From the NCBI GenBank assembly GCA_002427975.1, contig DIZT01000216.1, positions 16,208 through 35,385 on the forward strand: a stretch of 19,178 nucleotides of DNA, read 5' to 3'. Shown piece by piece: positions 7,792 through 14,279 of this stretch. The DNA is from Micrococcaceae bacterium UBA6021. GTDB taxonomy: Bacteria; Actinomycetota; Actinomycetes; Actinomycetales; Micrococcaceae. Numbering within the stretch: the stretch's first letter is position 1; each line of letters starts with the position of its first letter. Position numbers and translations under genes: made by a program. Under the pieces are notes generated by a model. The model made no database searches. It worked only from the letters and a program-made list of their open reading frames with translations, and had not been told where the DNA came from.

Positions 7792-8341
7792 GGCAATGTG
7801 GGCGTTCGGCCGGGTGAGCGGGTTCATGTCCCTGGCACTGTTTACCGTCTCTGTCCTCCTGGGCATCCTCAACCGGTCCGGGAGGCCGCTGCTGGTGTTG
7901 CCGAGGTTCTCCATCAGCATCCTGCACCGGAACATCGCAGTGCTGGCCACTGTCTTCCTGGGGCTGCACGTCGGGTCCCTGCTGCTGGACTCCTATGCCA
8001 AGCTGCGCCCGGTGGACGTGGTTGTGCCGTTCCTGGGTTCTTTTCAGCCGTTCTGGCAGGGGCTGGGGACGGTGGCCCTGGATCTCGTGGCGGCCGTTGT
8101 GGTGACAGCCTTCCTGCGGCACCGGATCGGGCAGCGAACCTTCAAAGCCGTCCACTGGCTCACTTACGGGATCTGGCCGGTGGCGATGGCCCATGCGATC
8201 GGAAACGGCACGGACGCCGGCAGCGCATGGTTCCTTGGGCTGGCGGCAGCATCGGGCGTGGCTGTTGTGTCAGCACTGCTGTGGCGGCTCTCGGCGGCGT
8301 TCCTCGAAACCTCCAAAGCCCGTGAAGGGAATTTCCTGTGA
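7784..8341 (+). CDS. Ferric reductase-like transmembrane cytochrome b
   Basis: 185 residues from ATG 7784, overlapping the end of the FMN transferase gene by eight bases. About five membrane helices are seen. Two histidine pairs have the spacing typical of bis-haem ferric reductase/NOX-like domains: His48 and His62 in one helix, His124 and His137 in another. That would place two b haems across the membrane. There is no attached FAD/NAD domain, so electrons must come from a separate protein. The next two genes supply a NADH/FMN subunit and a ferredoxin, which makes them the likely donors. The terminal acceptor is unknown. Confidence 0.85.
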   Translation: MDEAMWAFGRVSGFMSLALFTVSVLLGILNRSGRPLLVLPRFSISILHRNIAVLATVFLGLHVGSLLLDSYAKLRPVDVVVPFLGSFQPFWQGLGTVALDLVAAVVVTAFLRHRIGQRTFKAVHWLTYGIWPVAMAHAIGNGTDAGSAWFLGLAAASGVAVVSALLWRLSAAFLETSKAREGNFL

Positions 8342-9600
8342 ATATTCTCCCCGACGTGCTCCAGCCACCGCTTCGTGGCGCCCCCCAGCAGGTGACCCGC
8401 CTACTGGCTGCGGGTCCGGATCCACGGCTGACCCGGCATCTGGACACCTTCGGGCCCTTGGACACCGACGCCGCCGCCCCCGGATTGCTGGCCGCGCTGG
8501 AGGCATCGGGCCTCACCGGCCGCGGCGGCGCCGCCTTCGAAACCTGGCGGAAAGCCGTGGCCACAGCGGAATCCGGGCGGCAGGGGCTGCTTCCGGCACG
8601 GCCAGTGGTGATCGCCAACGGCGCCGAGGGAGAACCGCTCAGCTTCAAGGACAGGACCCTGCTGGCGCACGCACCCCATCTGGTGATCGACGGCCTGCTT
8701 GTGCTGACCCGGGCACTGCGAGGAGCGCGCATGTATCTTTATGCGCCGGCCGTCAGCATCCCCGGGCTGGAGCGTTCCCTCGCAGAGCATCCGGGCGCCC
8801 GGCGGACGGAGCTACTGGAATCGCCGGAAACCTTCATCTCCGGCGAGGCAAGCGCCGTCGTGAACAGGATTGCCACCGGTTCAGCCCTCCCGCTCGATCA
8901 GCGCCGGCGCCTCAGCGAGTCCGGCCTCAACGGGCATCCCACCCTGGTGGTCAATGTCGAAACCCTGGCACAGATCGCCCTGATCGCCCGGTACGGCGCA
9001 GCGTGGTTCCGCGGATGCGGAACTGCCGCTGATCCTGGTACCCGGCTGCTTTCGGTCACCGGCCCGGACCCGGTCCGCGATGTTGTCCTGGAGGTTCCCG
9101 GCGGCGCAAAACTGACCGATGTCCTCCAGTCGGCCGGCATGGATCCGGCCACCTTGTCCGCCGTGCTGGTCGGGGGATACCACGGCCGCTGGGTCCGGCC
9201 GGAGTCCTATGTGATCTCACCCGGAGGGGTGGCCGGCCACACGGTCCGGCCGGGCGCCGGCGTCATCCACGCGCTGGGCACGGACACCTGCGGGGTGCAG
9301 GCCACAGCCCGGATCGTCACTTACCTCGCCGGGGAATCCGCCAAACAGTGCGGACCCTGCATGTTCGGGCTGCCGGCCATGGCGTCGGTACTCAACCGGA
9401 TCTCCGCCGGGGAAAGAAACTCTCGGCTTCCGGGCGAACTGGACCGCCTCGCCAAGCTTGTTTCCGGGCGGGGGGCGTGCCGGCACCCCGACGGAACAGC
9501 CGGGCTGGTCAGCAGCGCGCTGGAGGTCTTTGCCGATGACGTCCGGGCACACCTGAACGGACGATGCATCGGCCCCGGACCCGGAGCAATGACAGCATGA
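8338..9600 (+). CDS. NuoF-like NADH dehydrogenase subunit with SLBB and Fe-S region
   Basis: 420 residues from GTG 8338, which overlaps the previous TGA (GTGA). It matches the 51-kDa/NuoF fold: FMN loop GRGGAAFETW (61-70), NADH/FMN region NGAEGEPLSFKDR (94-106), SGEASAVVNR, PTLVVNVETLAQI (201-213) and GTRLLSVTG. An SLBB-like segment follows (about 245-315). The usual Fe-S binding run ESCGxCxPC is here ESAKQCGPC: residue 335 is Ala, leaving Cys338, Cys341 and the distal Cys381 in GACRHPDG. It probably oxidises NAD(P)H and passes electrons through Fe-S to the ferredoxin or the cytochrome b next door. It is a stand-alone relative, not part of a nuo operon. Confidence 0.85.
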   Translation: MNILPDVLQPPLRGAPQQVTRLLAAGPDPRLTRHLDTFGPLDTDAAAPGLLAALEASGLTGRGGAAFETWRKAVATAESGRQGLLPARPVVIANGAEGEPLSFKDRTLLAHAPHLVIDGLLVLTRALRGARMYLYAPAVSIPGLERSLAEHPGARRTELLESPETFISGEASAVVNRIATGSALPLDQRRRLSESGLNGHPTLVVNVETLAQIALIARYGAAWFRGCGTAADPGTRLLSVTGPDPVRDVVLEVPGGAKLTDVLQSAGMDPATLSAVLVGGYHGRWVRPESYVISPGGVAGHTVRPGAGVIHALGTDTCGVQATARIVTYLAGESAKQCGPCMFGLPAMASVLNRISAGERNSRLPGELDRLAKLVSGRGACRHPDGTAGLVSSALEVFADDVRAHLNGRCIGPGPGAMTA

Positions 9601-9863
9601 GCACCACCCTTCACATCGATTGGACCAGGTGCGACGGCCGCGGACTGTGCACGGAACTGCTCTCCGGGGTGCTGGACAGGGATGACTGGGGATATCCCGT
9701 AGCCCGCGGCAAGTTGGGCCGCGAGCGTACGGACGTTCCCATCCGGGACGGTGACAGGGAAGCAGCGCAGGAGGCCGTCTCCCTCTGTCCGGTGCTGGCC
9801 CTCAGCCTCCAGGAGCGCGGCGTCCGGATGGCTGCCGTCGAAGGTACCCGGCGCCGCGGCTAG
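9597..9863 (+). CDS. Small ferredoxin, three-cysteine type
   Basis: 88 residues from ATG 9597, overlapping the previous stop (ATGA). The cysteines are Cys12 and Cys18 (RCDGRGLC) and Cys64 in SLCPVLALSL. With only three and a C-x5-C spacing, it resembles the short 3Fe-4S ferredoxins of actinobacteria more than a 4Fe-4S type. It should carry single electrons between the NuoF-like subunit and the cytochrome b. The C-terminal 20 residues are basic. It is the last gene of the redox operon; dnaG starts 48 bases later. Confidence 0.85.
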   Translation: MSTTLHIDWTRCDGRGLCTELLSGVLDRDDWGYPVARGKLGRERTDVPIRDGDREAAQEAVSLCPVLALSLQERGVRMAAVEGTRRRG

Positions 9864-9898
9864 GACTTGCCGAGGGAACCGGGACGGCGGGTGAGGAC

Positions 9899-9913
9899 TA
9901 GGATGGCTCTGTG
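9899..9913 (+). promoter_or_regulatory. Candidate -10 box for dnaG
   Basis: TAGGAT at 9899-9904 lies exactly six bases before the GTG start at 9911, which would allow a leaderless message. The AGGA inside it could also serve as a ribosome site at seven bases, so the two readings compete. No strong -35 is seen. Confidence 0.35.
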
Positions 9914-11983
9914 GCTGGCCTGATCAAACGTGAAGATATTGACGAAGTACGCCAGCGCACGGACATCAAGGAAGTGGTTGACGGCTACGTCACGCTCAAG
10001 GGTGCCGGGCTGGGGACCTACAAGGGCCTGTGCCCCTTCCACGATGAACGGTCGCCGTCGTTCACCGTGCGCCCCCAGGTGGGCAGGTACCACTGCTTCG
10101 GGTGCGGCGAAGACGGGGACGTCATCGCCTTTGTGCAGAAACAGGACCACACCTCCTTCCACGAAGCGGTGGAAAAGCTGGCCGCCCGCATCGGGTACGA
10201 GCTGCGCTACGAGGACGGCGGCACCGGCCCCAACCGCGAAGAAGTGGGCAAGCGCCAGCGGCTCCTGGACTCCCACAAGATCGCAGATGAGTTCTTCCGC
10301 GCCCAGCTGCTGACGCCCGGCGCCGCCGAAGGCCGGAACTTCCTGCATGGCCGCGGCTTTGACCGCGCGGCGTCGGAGCAGTTCGGCGTGGGCTACGCGC
10401 CGCAGGGCTGGGACGCGCTCCTGAAGCACCTCCGTGGCCGCGGCTTCACGGACCAGGAGCTGAAGCTGACGGGGATGTTCTCTGAAGGCAACCGGGGCAT
10501 CTACGACCGGTTCCGCGGCCGGCTCATCTGGCCCATCCGCGACATCGCCGGCGACACCATCGGATTCGGCGCCCGCAAGCTGTATGAGGACGATCAGGGC
10601 CCGAAGTACTTGAACACGCCTGAGACCACCCTCTACAAGAAGTCCCAGGTCCTTTACGGGATCGACCTCGCCAAGCGCAGTATCGCCAAGGACCGCCAGC
10701 TCGTGGTGGTGGAGGGATACACGGACGTGATGGCCTGCCACCTGGCGGGAATCACGACGGCGGTGGCCACCTGCGGCACCGCGTTCGGCACCGAGCACAT
10801 TAAGATCGCCCGCCGCCTGCTCTCCGACGACGGCACCGGAGGAGAAGTCATCTTCACCTTTGACGGTGACGCCGCCGGGCAGAAGGCGGCACTGCGCGCC
10901 TTTGAAGAAGACCAGCGCTTTACCGCCCAAACCTATGTGGCGGTGGAGCCCACCGGCGCCGATCCCTGCGACCTGCGCCAGAGCAAGGGTGACGCGGCCG
11001 TGCGGGACCTCATCGCTACGCGCCGGCCGCTGTTCGAGTTTGCCATTAAGGCCACCCTCAGGCGCCACAACCTGGACACCGTGGAGGGCCGCGTGGCGGC
11101 GCTGCGGGAATCGGCTCCAGTGGTGGCGCAGATCCGTGACGCGGGCATCAGGCCGGCGTATGCCCGCGAACTGGCCGGCTGGCTCGGCATGTCCGTTGAA
11201 GACGTCAGCCGGGCTGTTGGTGTGGCCATGAAGCGAGCCAGCGCGGGCGCACCGGCTCCGGGGACGCCTCCCGCAGCCGGTGCCCCGGCTCCGGCGAGGT
11301 CCGCCCAACCCGGCGGACCCGGCGTGGCTGACGGGCCGGCGTCGGGCGCTGTCCCTTCCTACCAGCGGCCCGACCCGCGTGACCCGGTGGCGTCCATGGA
11401 GCGGCAGGCACTGGAGGTAGCGCTCCAGGAGCCCGCCCTCCTGGGCGGTGGCATCTGGGAGCGGTTCTCGGCCGCACGCTTTGTCACCCCGGCGTTCCAG
11501 GCTGTCCACGACGCCATGCGCGCCTCGGGTCCGGGACTGATCGGCGAGCCCCTGCGCTGGGTGGAGCAGATCATGCACGAGGTTCCGGAACCGCTCCGTC
11601 CGCTCGTATCCGAACTCGCTGTGGTGCCGCTGCCCGCGAGCACCGCTGAAGCCGTCCAGAAGTACTGCAAGGACATTCTGTCGCGGCTGTTCGAGCTCCA
11701 GATCACGCGGGTGAAGGCGGACAAGATGGGCCAACTGCAGCGGTTGGATCCGGCAGCGAATCCGGAGGATTTCCAGCGGCTCAACCGCGAACTGATGGTG
11801 CTCGAAATGGAGCGCCGGGCACTGCGCTCGGACGCCTGCCCCGCCGATTTCGTTTCCCGATTTCACTTCCCTGCGGGGTCTTTGCTAGGCTGGTACCCGC
11901 TTCATTCCTCCTTAGCTCAATTGGCAGAGCATTCGACTGTTAATCGAAGGGTTGCTGGTTCAAGTCCAGCAGGAGGAGCTTAG
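9911..11983 (+). CDS. dnaG: DNA primase, frame running on through tRNA-Asn
   Basis: 690 residues from GTG 9911. It makes RNA primers at the replication fork and binds the DnaB helicase. The zinc-binding CHC2 domain is at 1-100 (Cys41, His44, Cys62, Cys65). The catalytic core has the TOPRIM residues Glu268 in VVEGYTDV and Asp318/Asp320 in FDGD. A Pro/Ala/Gly-rich linker (about 440-485) leads to a helical C-terminal helicase-binding domain (about 490-650) that ends around ELMVLEMERRALRS. The frame has no stop there and continues about 45 codons; residues 666-690 are read from the tRNA-Asn gene. That tail is unlikely to be ancestral. A lost stop or a small indel near 11,830 would explain it. Confidence 0.92.
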   Translation: MAGLIKREDIDEVRQRTDIKEVVDGYVTLKGAGLGTYKGLCPFHDERSPSFTVRPQVGRYHCFGCGEDGDVIAFVQKQDHTSFHEAVEKLAARIGYELRYEDGGTGPNREEVGKRQRLLDSHKIADEFFRAQLLTPGAAEGRNFLHGRGFDRAASEQFGVGYAPQGWDALLKHLRGRGFTDQELKLTGMFSEGNRGIYDRFRGRLIWPIRDIAGDTIGFGARKLYEDDQGPKYLNTPETTLYKKSQVLYGIDLAKRSIAKDRQLVVVEGYTDVMACHLAGITTAVATCGTAFGTEHIKIARRLLSDDGTGGEVIFTFDGDAAGQKAALRAFEEDQRFTAQTYVAVEPTGADPCDLRQSKGDAAVRDLIATRRPLFEFAIKATLRRHNLDTVEGRVAALRESAPVVAQIRDAGIRPAYARELAGWLGMSVEDVSRAVGVAMKRASAGAPAPGTPPAAGAPAPARSAQPGGPGVADGPASGAVPSYQRPDPRDPVASMERQALEVALQEPALLGGGIWERFSAARFVTPAFQAVHDAMRASGPGLIGEPLRWVEQIMHEVPEPLRPLVSELAVVPLPASTAEAVQKYCKDILSRLFELQITRVKADKMGQLQRLDPAANPEDFQRLNRELMVLEMERRALRSDACPADFVSRFHFPAGSLLGWYPLHSSLAQLAEHSTVNRRVAGSSPAGGA
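11862..11896 (+). promoter_or_regulatory. Candidate promoter for tRNA-Asn inside the dnaG 3' end
   Basis: A TTCACT-like -35 is followed after about 18 bases by TGC-TAGGCT, an extended -10, ending about 12-15 bases before the mature tRNA. It lies in the unusual 3' extension of the dnaG frame, which suggests that this stretch was originally intergenic. Exact bounds are approximate. Confidence 0.4.
11906..11978 (+). tRNA. tRNA-Asn (anticodon GTT)
   Basis: 73 bases fold as a complete cloverleaf. The acceptor TCCTCCT pairs with AGGAGGA (11971-11977), with discriminator G at 11978. The D arm is GCTC/GAGC. The anticodon stem TTCGA/TCGAA carries the loop CTGTTAA (11937-11943), giving GTT. The T arm GCTGG/CCAGC carries the loop TTCAAGT. 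No CCA is encoded. Two protein frames run into it, dnaG in sense and an XRE regulator in antisense. tRNA genes, including Asn, are common integration sites for phages and islands, and the accessory region starts here. Confidence 0.95.
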
Positions 11984-12278
11984 CTCCGGAATCCCCGTCC
12001 TCCACGTGAGGGCGGGGATTTTTCGTATCCAGGAGCCCATGGCCCAGTAATTCAGCGATCGAAATCTCAAACGTTGTTGCGATTATTGCCAGTTCCTCGA
12101 ACGTGAACGGGTGCCGCCCGTTCAGTCGGAGGGAGACCGAGCTCTGTGGGATGTCGAGTGCTTCGGCAAGGTGCCGCTGCCTGAACCCTCTCCTTGCCAT
12201 CCAAGCCCGGACCTCAGCACCCACTCGTGCATTGAGGCTGTCCGTCGCGGTTTGGGGGGAAGCTGCTTCTATCGTCAT
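11940..12278 (-). CDS. XRE-type helix-turn-helix regulator, 3' end overlapping tRNA-Asn
   Basis: 112 residues from ATG 12278. A Cro/C1-type HTH spans about residues 18-80: VGAEVRAWMARRGFRQ, HLAEALDIPQSSVSLRLNG, then FTFEELAIIATTFEISIAELLG. The IPQSS-S-RLNG recognition helix is typical of small actinophage regulators. The last 30 or so residues are read from the antisense of the terminator and, from residue 101, of the tRNA gene, so the natural C-terminus has probably been replaced. It is divergent from a second small XRE gene that shares the IPQSSxSxRLNG motif. Together they look like a cI/Cro-style switch. DNA binding is well supported; phage origin is inference. Confidence 0.72.
   Translation of the reverse strand: MTIEAASPQTATDSLNARVGAEVRAWMARRGFRQRHLAEALDIPQSSVSLRLNGRHPFTFEELAIIATTFEISIAELLGHGLLDTKNPRPHVEDGDSGAKLLLLDLNQQPFD
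11990..12023 (+). terminator. Intrinsic terminator after tRNA-Asn
   Basis: ATCCCCGTCCTC (11991-12002) pairs with GAGGGCGGGGAT (12008-12019), a 12-bp stem with one G-T pair and a five-base loop. It is followed by a T-run. It fits termination of the tRNA-Asn transcript, and possibly of dnaG. On the minus strand there is no matching T-run. Confidence 0.8.
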
Positions 12279-12293
12279 GGTCCAAGTTTATTC

Positions 12294-12321
12294 ATTATCC
12301 AGCGTACTTCAACGCTCTCAA
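12294..12321 (-). promoter_or_regulatory. Promoter of the minus-strand XRE gene
   Basis: Read on the minus strand, TTGAGA (12321-12316) and GATAAT (12299-12294) are separated by 16 bases. A start would fall about nine bases before the ATG at 12278, giving a very short leader. The spacer holds the dyad AGCGT-acttca-ACGCT (12301-12316), which could be an operator for one of the two regulators. Confidence 0.5.
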
Positions 12322-12325
12322 TGAA

Positions 12326-12380
12326 AAAATATCGCGAGACACGCTAAGTTGACTTGAGATATAGGCGCTGGCGATATTTT
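12326..12380. promoter_or_regulatory. Operator-like inverted repeat between divergent XRE genes
   Basis: AAAATATCGC (12326-12335) and GCGATATTTT (12371-12380) form a perfect 10-bp inverted repeat 35 bases apart. The left half lies just outside the -35 of the minus gene. The right half coincides with the -10 region of the plus gene. Two half-sites placed over opposed promoters suit autoregulation or DNA looping by the small XRE proteins. Confidence 0.45.
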
Positions 12381-12386
12381 GCCGTT
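12349..12386 (+). promoter_or_regulatory. Promoter of the plus-strand XRE gene, possibly leaderless
   Basis: TTGACT (12349-12354) is 18 bases from GATATT (12373-12378). An alternative is TTGAGA (12354-12359) with TATTTT (12375-12380), which leaves six bases to the ATG at 12387. Either way transcription would begin at or within a base or two of the start codon, and no ribosome site is present. A leaderless mRNA is likely. Confidence 0.45.
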
Positions 12387-12620
12387 ATGAACTATCACGA
12401 TGTACTCAAAGCGAACATCGGCGCTGAGCTTGGTCGACGAGGCTTTACCCAATCCAAGGCGGCGGCTATCGGGATCCCGCAGAGTTCCTTCTCGGCGCGG
12501 CTCAATGGCTCACAGGAATTCAAATTGAACGAGCTGGTGGTGCTCTCTGCCTACCTGCAGGTTTCGTTGACCGTGCTGCTTGCGGGCGTAGATGCGGATA
12601 CGGAGGGAGCCACGGCATGA
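12387..12620 (+). CDS. Small XRE-type helix-turn-helix regulator
   Basis: 77 residues from ATG 12387 (MNYHDVL). The open frame extends upstream to 12354, but that stretch carries the promoter and operator. HTH elements are visible: VLKANIGAELGRRGFTQ, then KAAAIGIPQSSFSARLNG, then FKLNELVVLSAYLQVSLTVLL. It shares the IPQSSxSxRLNG core with the divergent minus-strand gene, so they are distant paralogues or a repressor/antirepressor pair. It overlaps the next small gene by four bases (ATGA). Bases around 12,280-12,400 are visibly AT-richer than the neighbours, consistent with transfer. Confidence 0.75.
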   Translation: MNYHDVLKANIGAELGRRGFTQSKAAAIGIPQSSFSARLNGSQEFKLNELVVLSAYLQVSLTVLLAGVDADTEGATA

Positions 12621-12853
12621 GTGACATCGCGGAAATTCTGGTGGACCACGAGGGAATATCGCTCGATGCTCCCGAGGCTCGGGAACTGACCAGGCAGATC
12701 AAGGTGGCACTTGAACACTCCTACCCGGCGCCATGGGCCGATGATGGCCAAGCGGGAGCGCGGGTCACCCCCTGCCGACATGTCAGCCGGCCGGGAACCG
12801 GTCCAAGGAAGCCGGACCGGCAGCTGCCTGGTGGGGGCTCTCCGGTCGGCTGA
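12617..12853 (+). CDS. Small hypothetical protein, probably altered 3' end
   Basis: 78 residues. The ATG overlaps the previous stop, so it is translationally coupled to the XRE gene. Residues 1-50 (SDIAEILVDHEGISLDAPEA, then RELTRQIKVALEHSYPAPW) read like a natural acidic helical protein. From about residue 51 the sequence turns into Pro/Gly/Arg-rich low-complexity text, which suggests that the original end was lost by deletion near 12,770. No family is recognised. It converges with the CorA-like gene, 13 bases away. Confidence 0.45.
   Translation: MSDIAEILVDHEGISLDAPEARELTRQIKVALEHSYPAPWADDGQAGARVTPCRHVSRPGTGPRKPDRQLPGGGSPVG
12798..12820. repeat. Hairpin between convergent genes
   Basis: CCGGTCC (12798-12804) and GGACCGG (12814-12820) are perfect 7-bp inverted repeats with a nine-base loop. 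It lies inside the suspect 3' end of the small ORF and 47 bases beyond the CorA-like stop. No T-run follows on either strand, so a terminator role is weak. Confidence 0.35.
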
Positions 12854-12866
12854 GGGGTAGGCCTGT

Positions 12867-13847
12867 TCAGATCCAATCGCGCTTCTTGAACGCCACATAG
12901 AGGAACACCGAGCCGGCGAGCATCAGGCCGGTGGACATCCACAGGCCGAAGTCCGTCTGGAATCCGAAGAATGGAACGTTCTGCCCGAAGAACCCGGTGA
13001 CGGCTGTGGGGACGGCGATGATCGCAGCCCAGCTGGTGACTTTTTTCATGACCAGGTTCATCTGGTTGCCCTGGATGCTGATGTGGGTTTCCAGAATGGT
13101 GGTGACCAGGTCCCGCAATGACTCAGTCCATTCCGTGGCACGCAGCACATGATCGTAGACGTCCTGCAGGAAAGGCTGCATGGCGGGGCTGCAACCCACG
13201 AGGTCATCGCGGCGGAGAAGGGTGTTGAGGACTTCGCGCATGGGCAGGACGACCCGCCGGAGCCGGACCAGGTTTTTGCGCAGGTCAAAGGTCCGCCGCT
13301 GCAGGTCATGGTCCGGTGAATGGTCGTCGAAGAGCGATTCTTCCAAGGTGTCGATGTAGCCGTCGAGTTCCTGTACGGCATCAAAATGCCCGTCCACGAT
13401 CATGTCCAGCAGTCCCCACAGCAGGAACGGCACCCCGTGGACGGCCAGGTCCGGTTCCGCATCCCAGTGCGCCGTGAGCCGTTCGGTGGAGAAGTCCGGC
13501 CCGTGCACTGTCACGAGCGCATTCCTGGTCACGAATGCCGAGATCTCGGCGATGGTCAGTTCGCCGGTGCCCTGCCCGAGGGTGGCCTGGTAGGCGGAGA
13601 GGAAGAGGTGGTTCGGGTAGCGGTCCAGCTTGGGCCGCTGGAAGTCATGGACGGCGTCCTCAACGGCCAGGCGGTGAAGGCCCAGGGCCGTCTCGACGCC
13701 GAGGAGATCATCCGCTGTCGGGGAGGTGTAATCGATCCAGAGCACGACGTCGTCCTGGTGCGCGAGGGTTTCTATCTCCCGGGGGCTGACATCCTCGCGC
13801 TCGAGTTTGCCTTCGCGGTAAAGCCGTATGAATACCATCCGGGCCAT
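12867..13847 (-). CDS. CorA-family magnesium/divalent-cation transporter
   Basis: 326 residues from ATG 13847; an in-frame ATG three codons later is an alternative, and neither has a strong ribosome site. A long cytoplasmic N-terminal domain (1 to about 262) contains LHRLAVEDAVHDFQRPKLDRY and a long helix region rich in Leu/Arg. Two C-terminal membrane segments follow (about 267-287 and 300-319), ending in the basic KKRDWI. The pore signature of CorA, usually YGMN, is here FFGQN (Gly288-Gln289-Asn290). That variant occurs in ZntB/CorA-like branches, so the cation may be Mg, Co, Ni or Zn. The gene looks intact in an otherwise decayed stretch. Confidence 0.88.
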   Translation of the reverse strand: MARMVFIRLYREGKLEREDVSPREIETLAHQDDVVLWIDYTSPTADDLLGVETALGLHRLAVEDAVHDFQRPKLDRYPNHLFLSAYQATLGQGTGELTIAEISAFVTRNALVTVHGPDFSTERLTAHWDAEPDLAVHGVPFLLWGLLDMIVDGHFDAVQELDGYIDTLEESLFDDHSPDHDLQRRTFDLRKNLVRLRRVVLPMREVLNTLLRRDDLVGCSPAMQPFLQDVYDHVLRATEWTESLRDLVTTILETHISIQGNQMNLVMKKVTSWAAIIAVPTAVTGFFGQNVPFFGFQTDFGLWMSTGLMLAGSVFLYVAFKKRDWI

Positions 13848-13898
13848 GCTACTGGGTGAAAATGATTGTCCGTCTCAGCGCGGTCCGCCGCCGTAGGC

Positions 13899-14216
13899 TC
13901 ACCCGCCAGCATCGTCACTGACCCGCAGGTCCCGGCTCTCGCGCTCGAGCCGCCTCATCGCCTCAAGCTCCTCACCCGTCGGACCGGTCCGCTCGCGGCG
14001 TCAGCCTGCGCCTGGGTGGCCCGGTTGCGGAGCGCCTCGGCGCCGATGTTGAGCCTGGGCGCGAGGTCCTTGCCCTCGGCCCACATTGACGGGTAATCAT
14101 TCAAACGGTCGAGGGCCCTACGGACCGCTCGTCCGCGAACCTCTGTTGGGTGTTTCTTGGGCATATCCGAAATCCTTTCACCAGAAATAAAGCGGCAGGA
14201 AATCCGGGACGGTTCA
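13899..14216 (-). pseudogene. IS3-family transposase orfA remnant with probable left end
   Basis: From ATG 14164 (ribosome site AAAGGA upstream) the frame reads MPKKHPTEVRGRAVRRALDR, then YPSMWAEGKDLAPRLNIGAEALRNR, the HTH start of an IS3 OrfA. Near 13,980 the frame is lost. A shifted frame continues as PTGEELEAMRRLERESRDLR, the usual leucine-zipper segment, and stops at 13,899-13,901. No orfB is present. About 52 bases upstream of the ATG, a TGAACCGTCCCGG run (minus strand, beginning at 14,216) looks like an IS3-type terminal repeat starting with TG. The other end was not found. Confidence 0.65.
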
Positions 14217-14279
14217 GTCCGGTGCGCTCTGGAAGTGTTGGAGAATGCCGGTCGGTCTCTACTTCTTCGTCTTTGCGCG

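Noticed and set aside
6624..7796. 390-residue minus frame opposite the FMN transferase
   Set aside because: Low-complexity Arg/Ser/Pro text. The opposite strand shows all ApbE landmarks.
9860..11866. 668-residue open frame on minus, opposite dnaG
   Set aside because: It is a shadow of the high-GC dnaG gene. Its text is His/Arg/Gly rich without any domain, while the plus strand carries every primase motif.
11906..11978. Second copy of the tRNA-Asn 3' end (attR) inside the window
   Set aside because: The bases after 11,978 were scanned for the T arm and acceptor sequence and no convincing copy was found, so any island end must lie outside.
13848..13898. Mg riboswitch (M-box) upstream of the CorA-like gene
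   Set aside because: The region is only about 50 bases before older IS sequence and shows no M-box-like structure.
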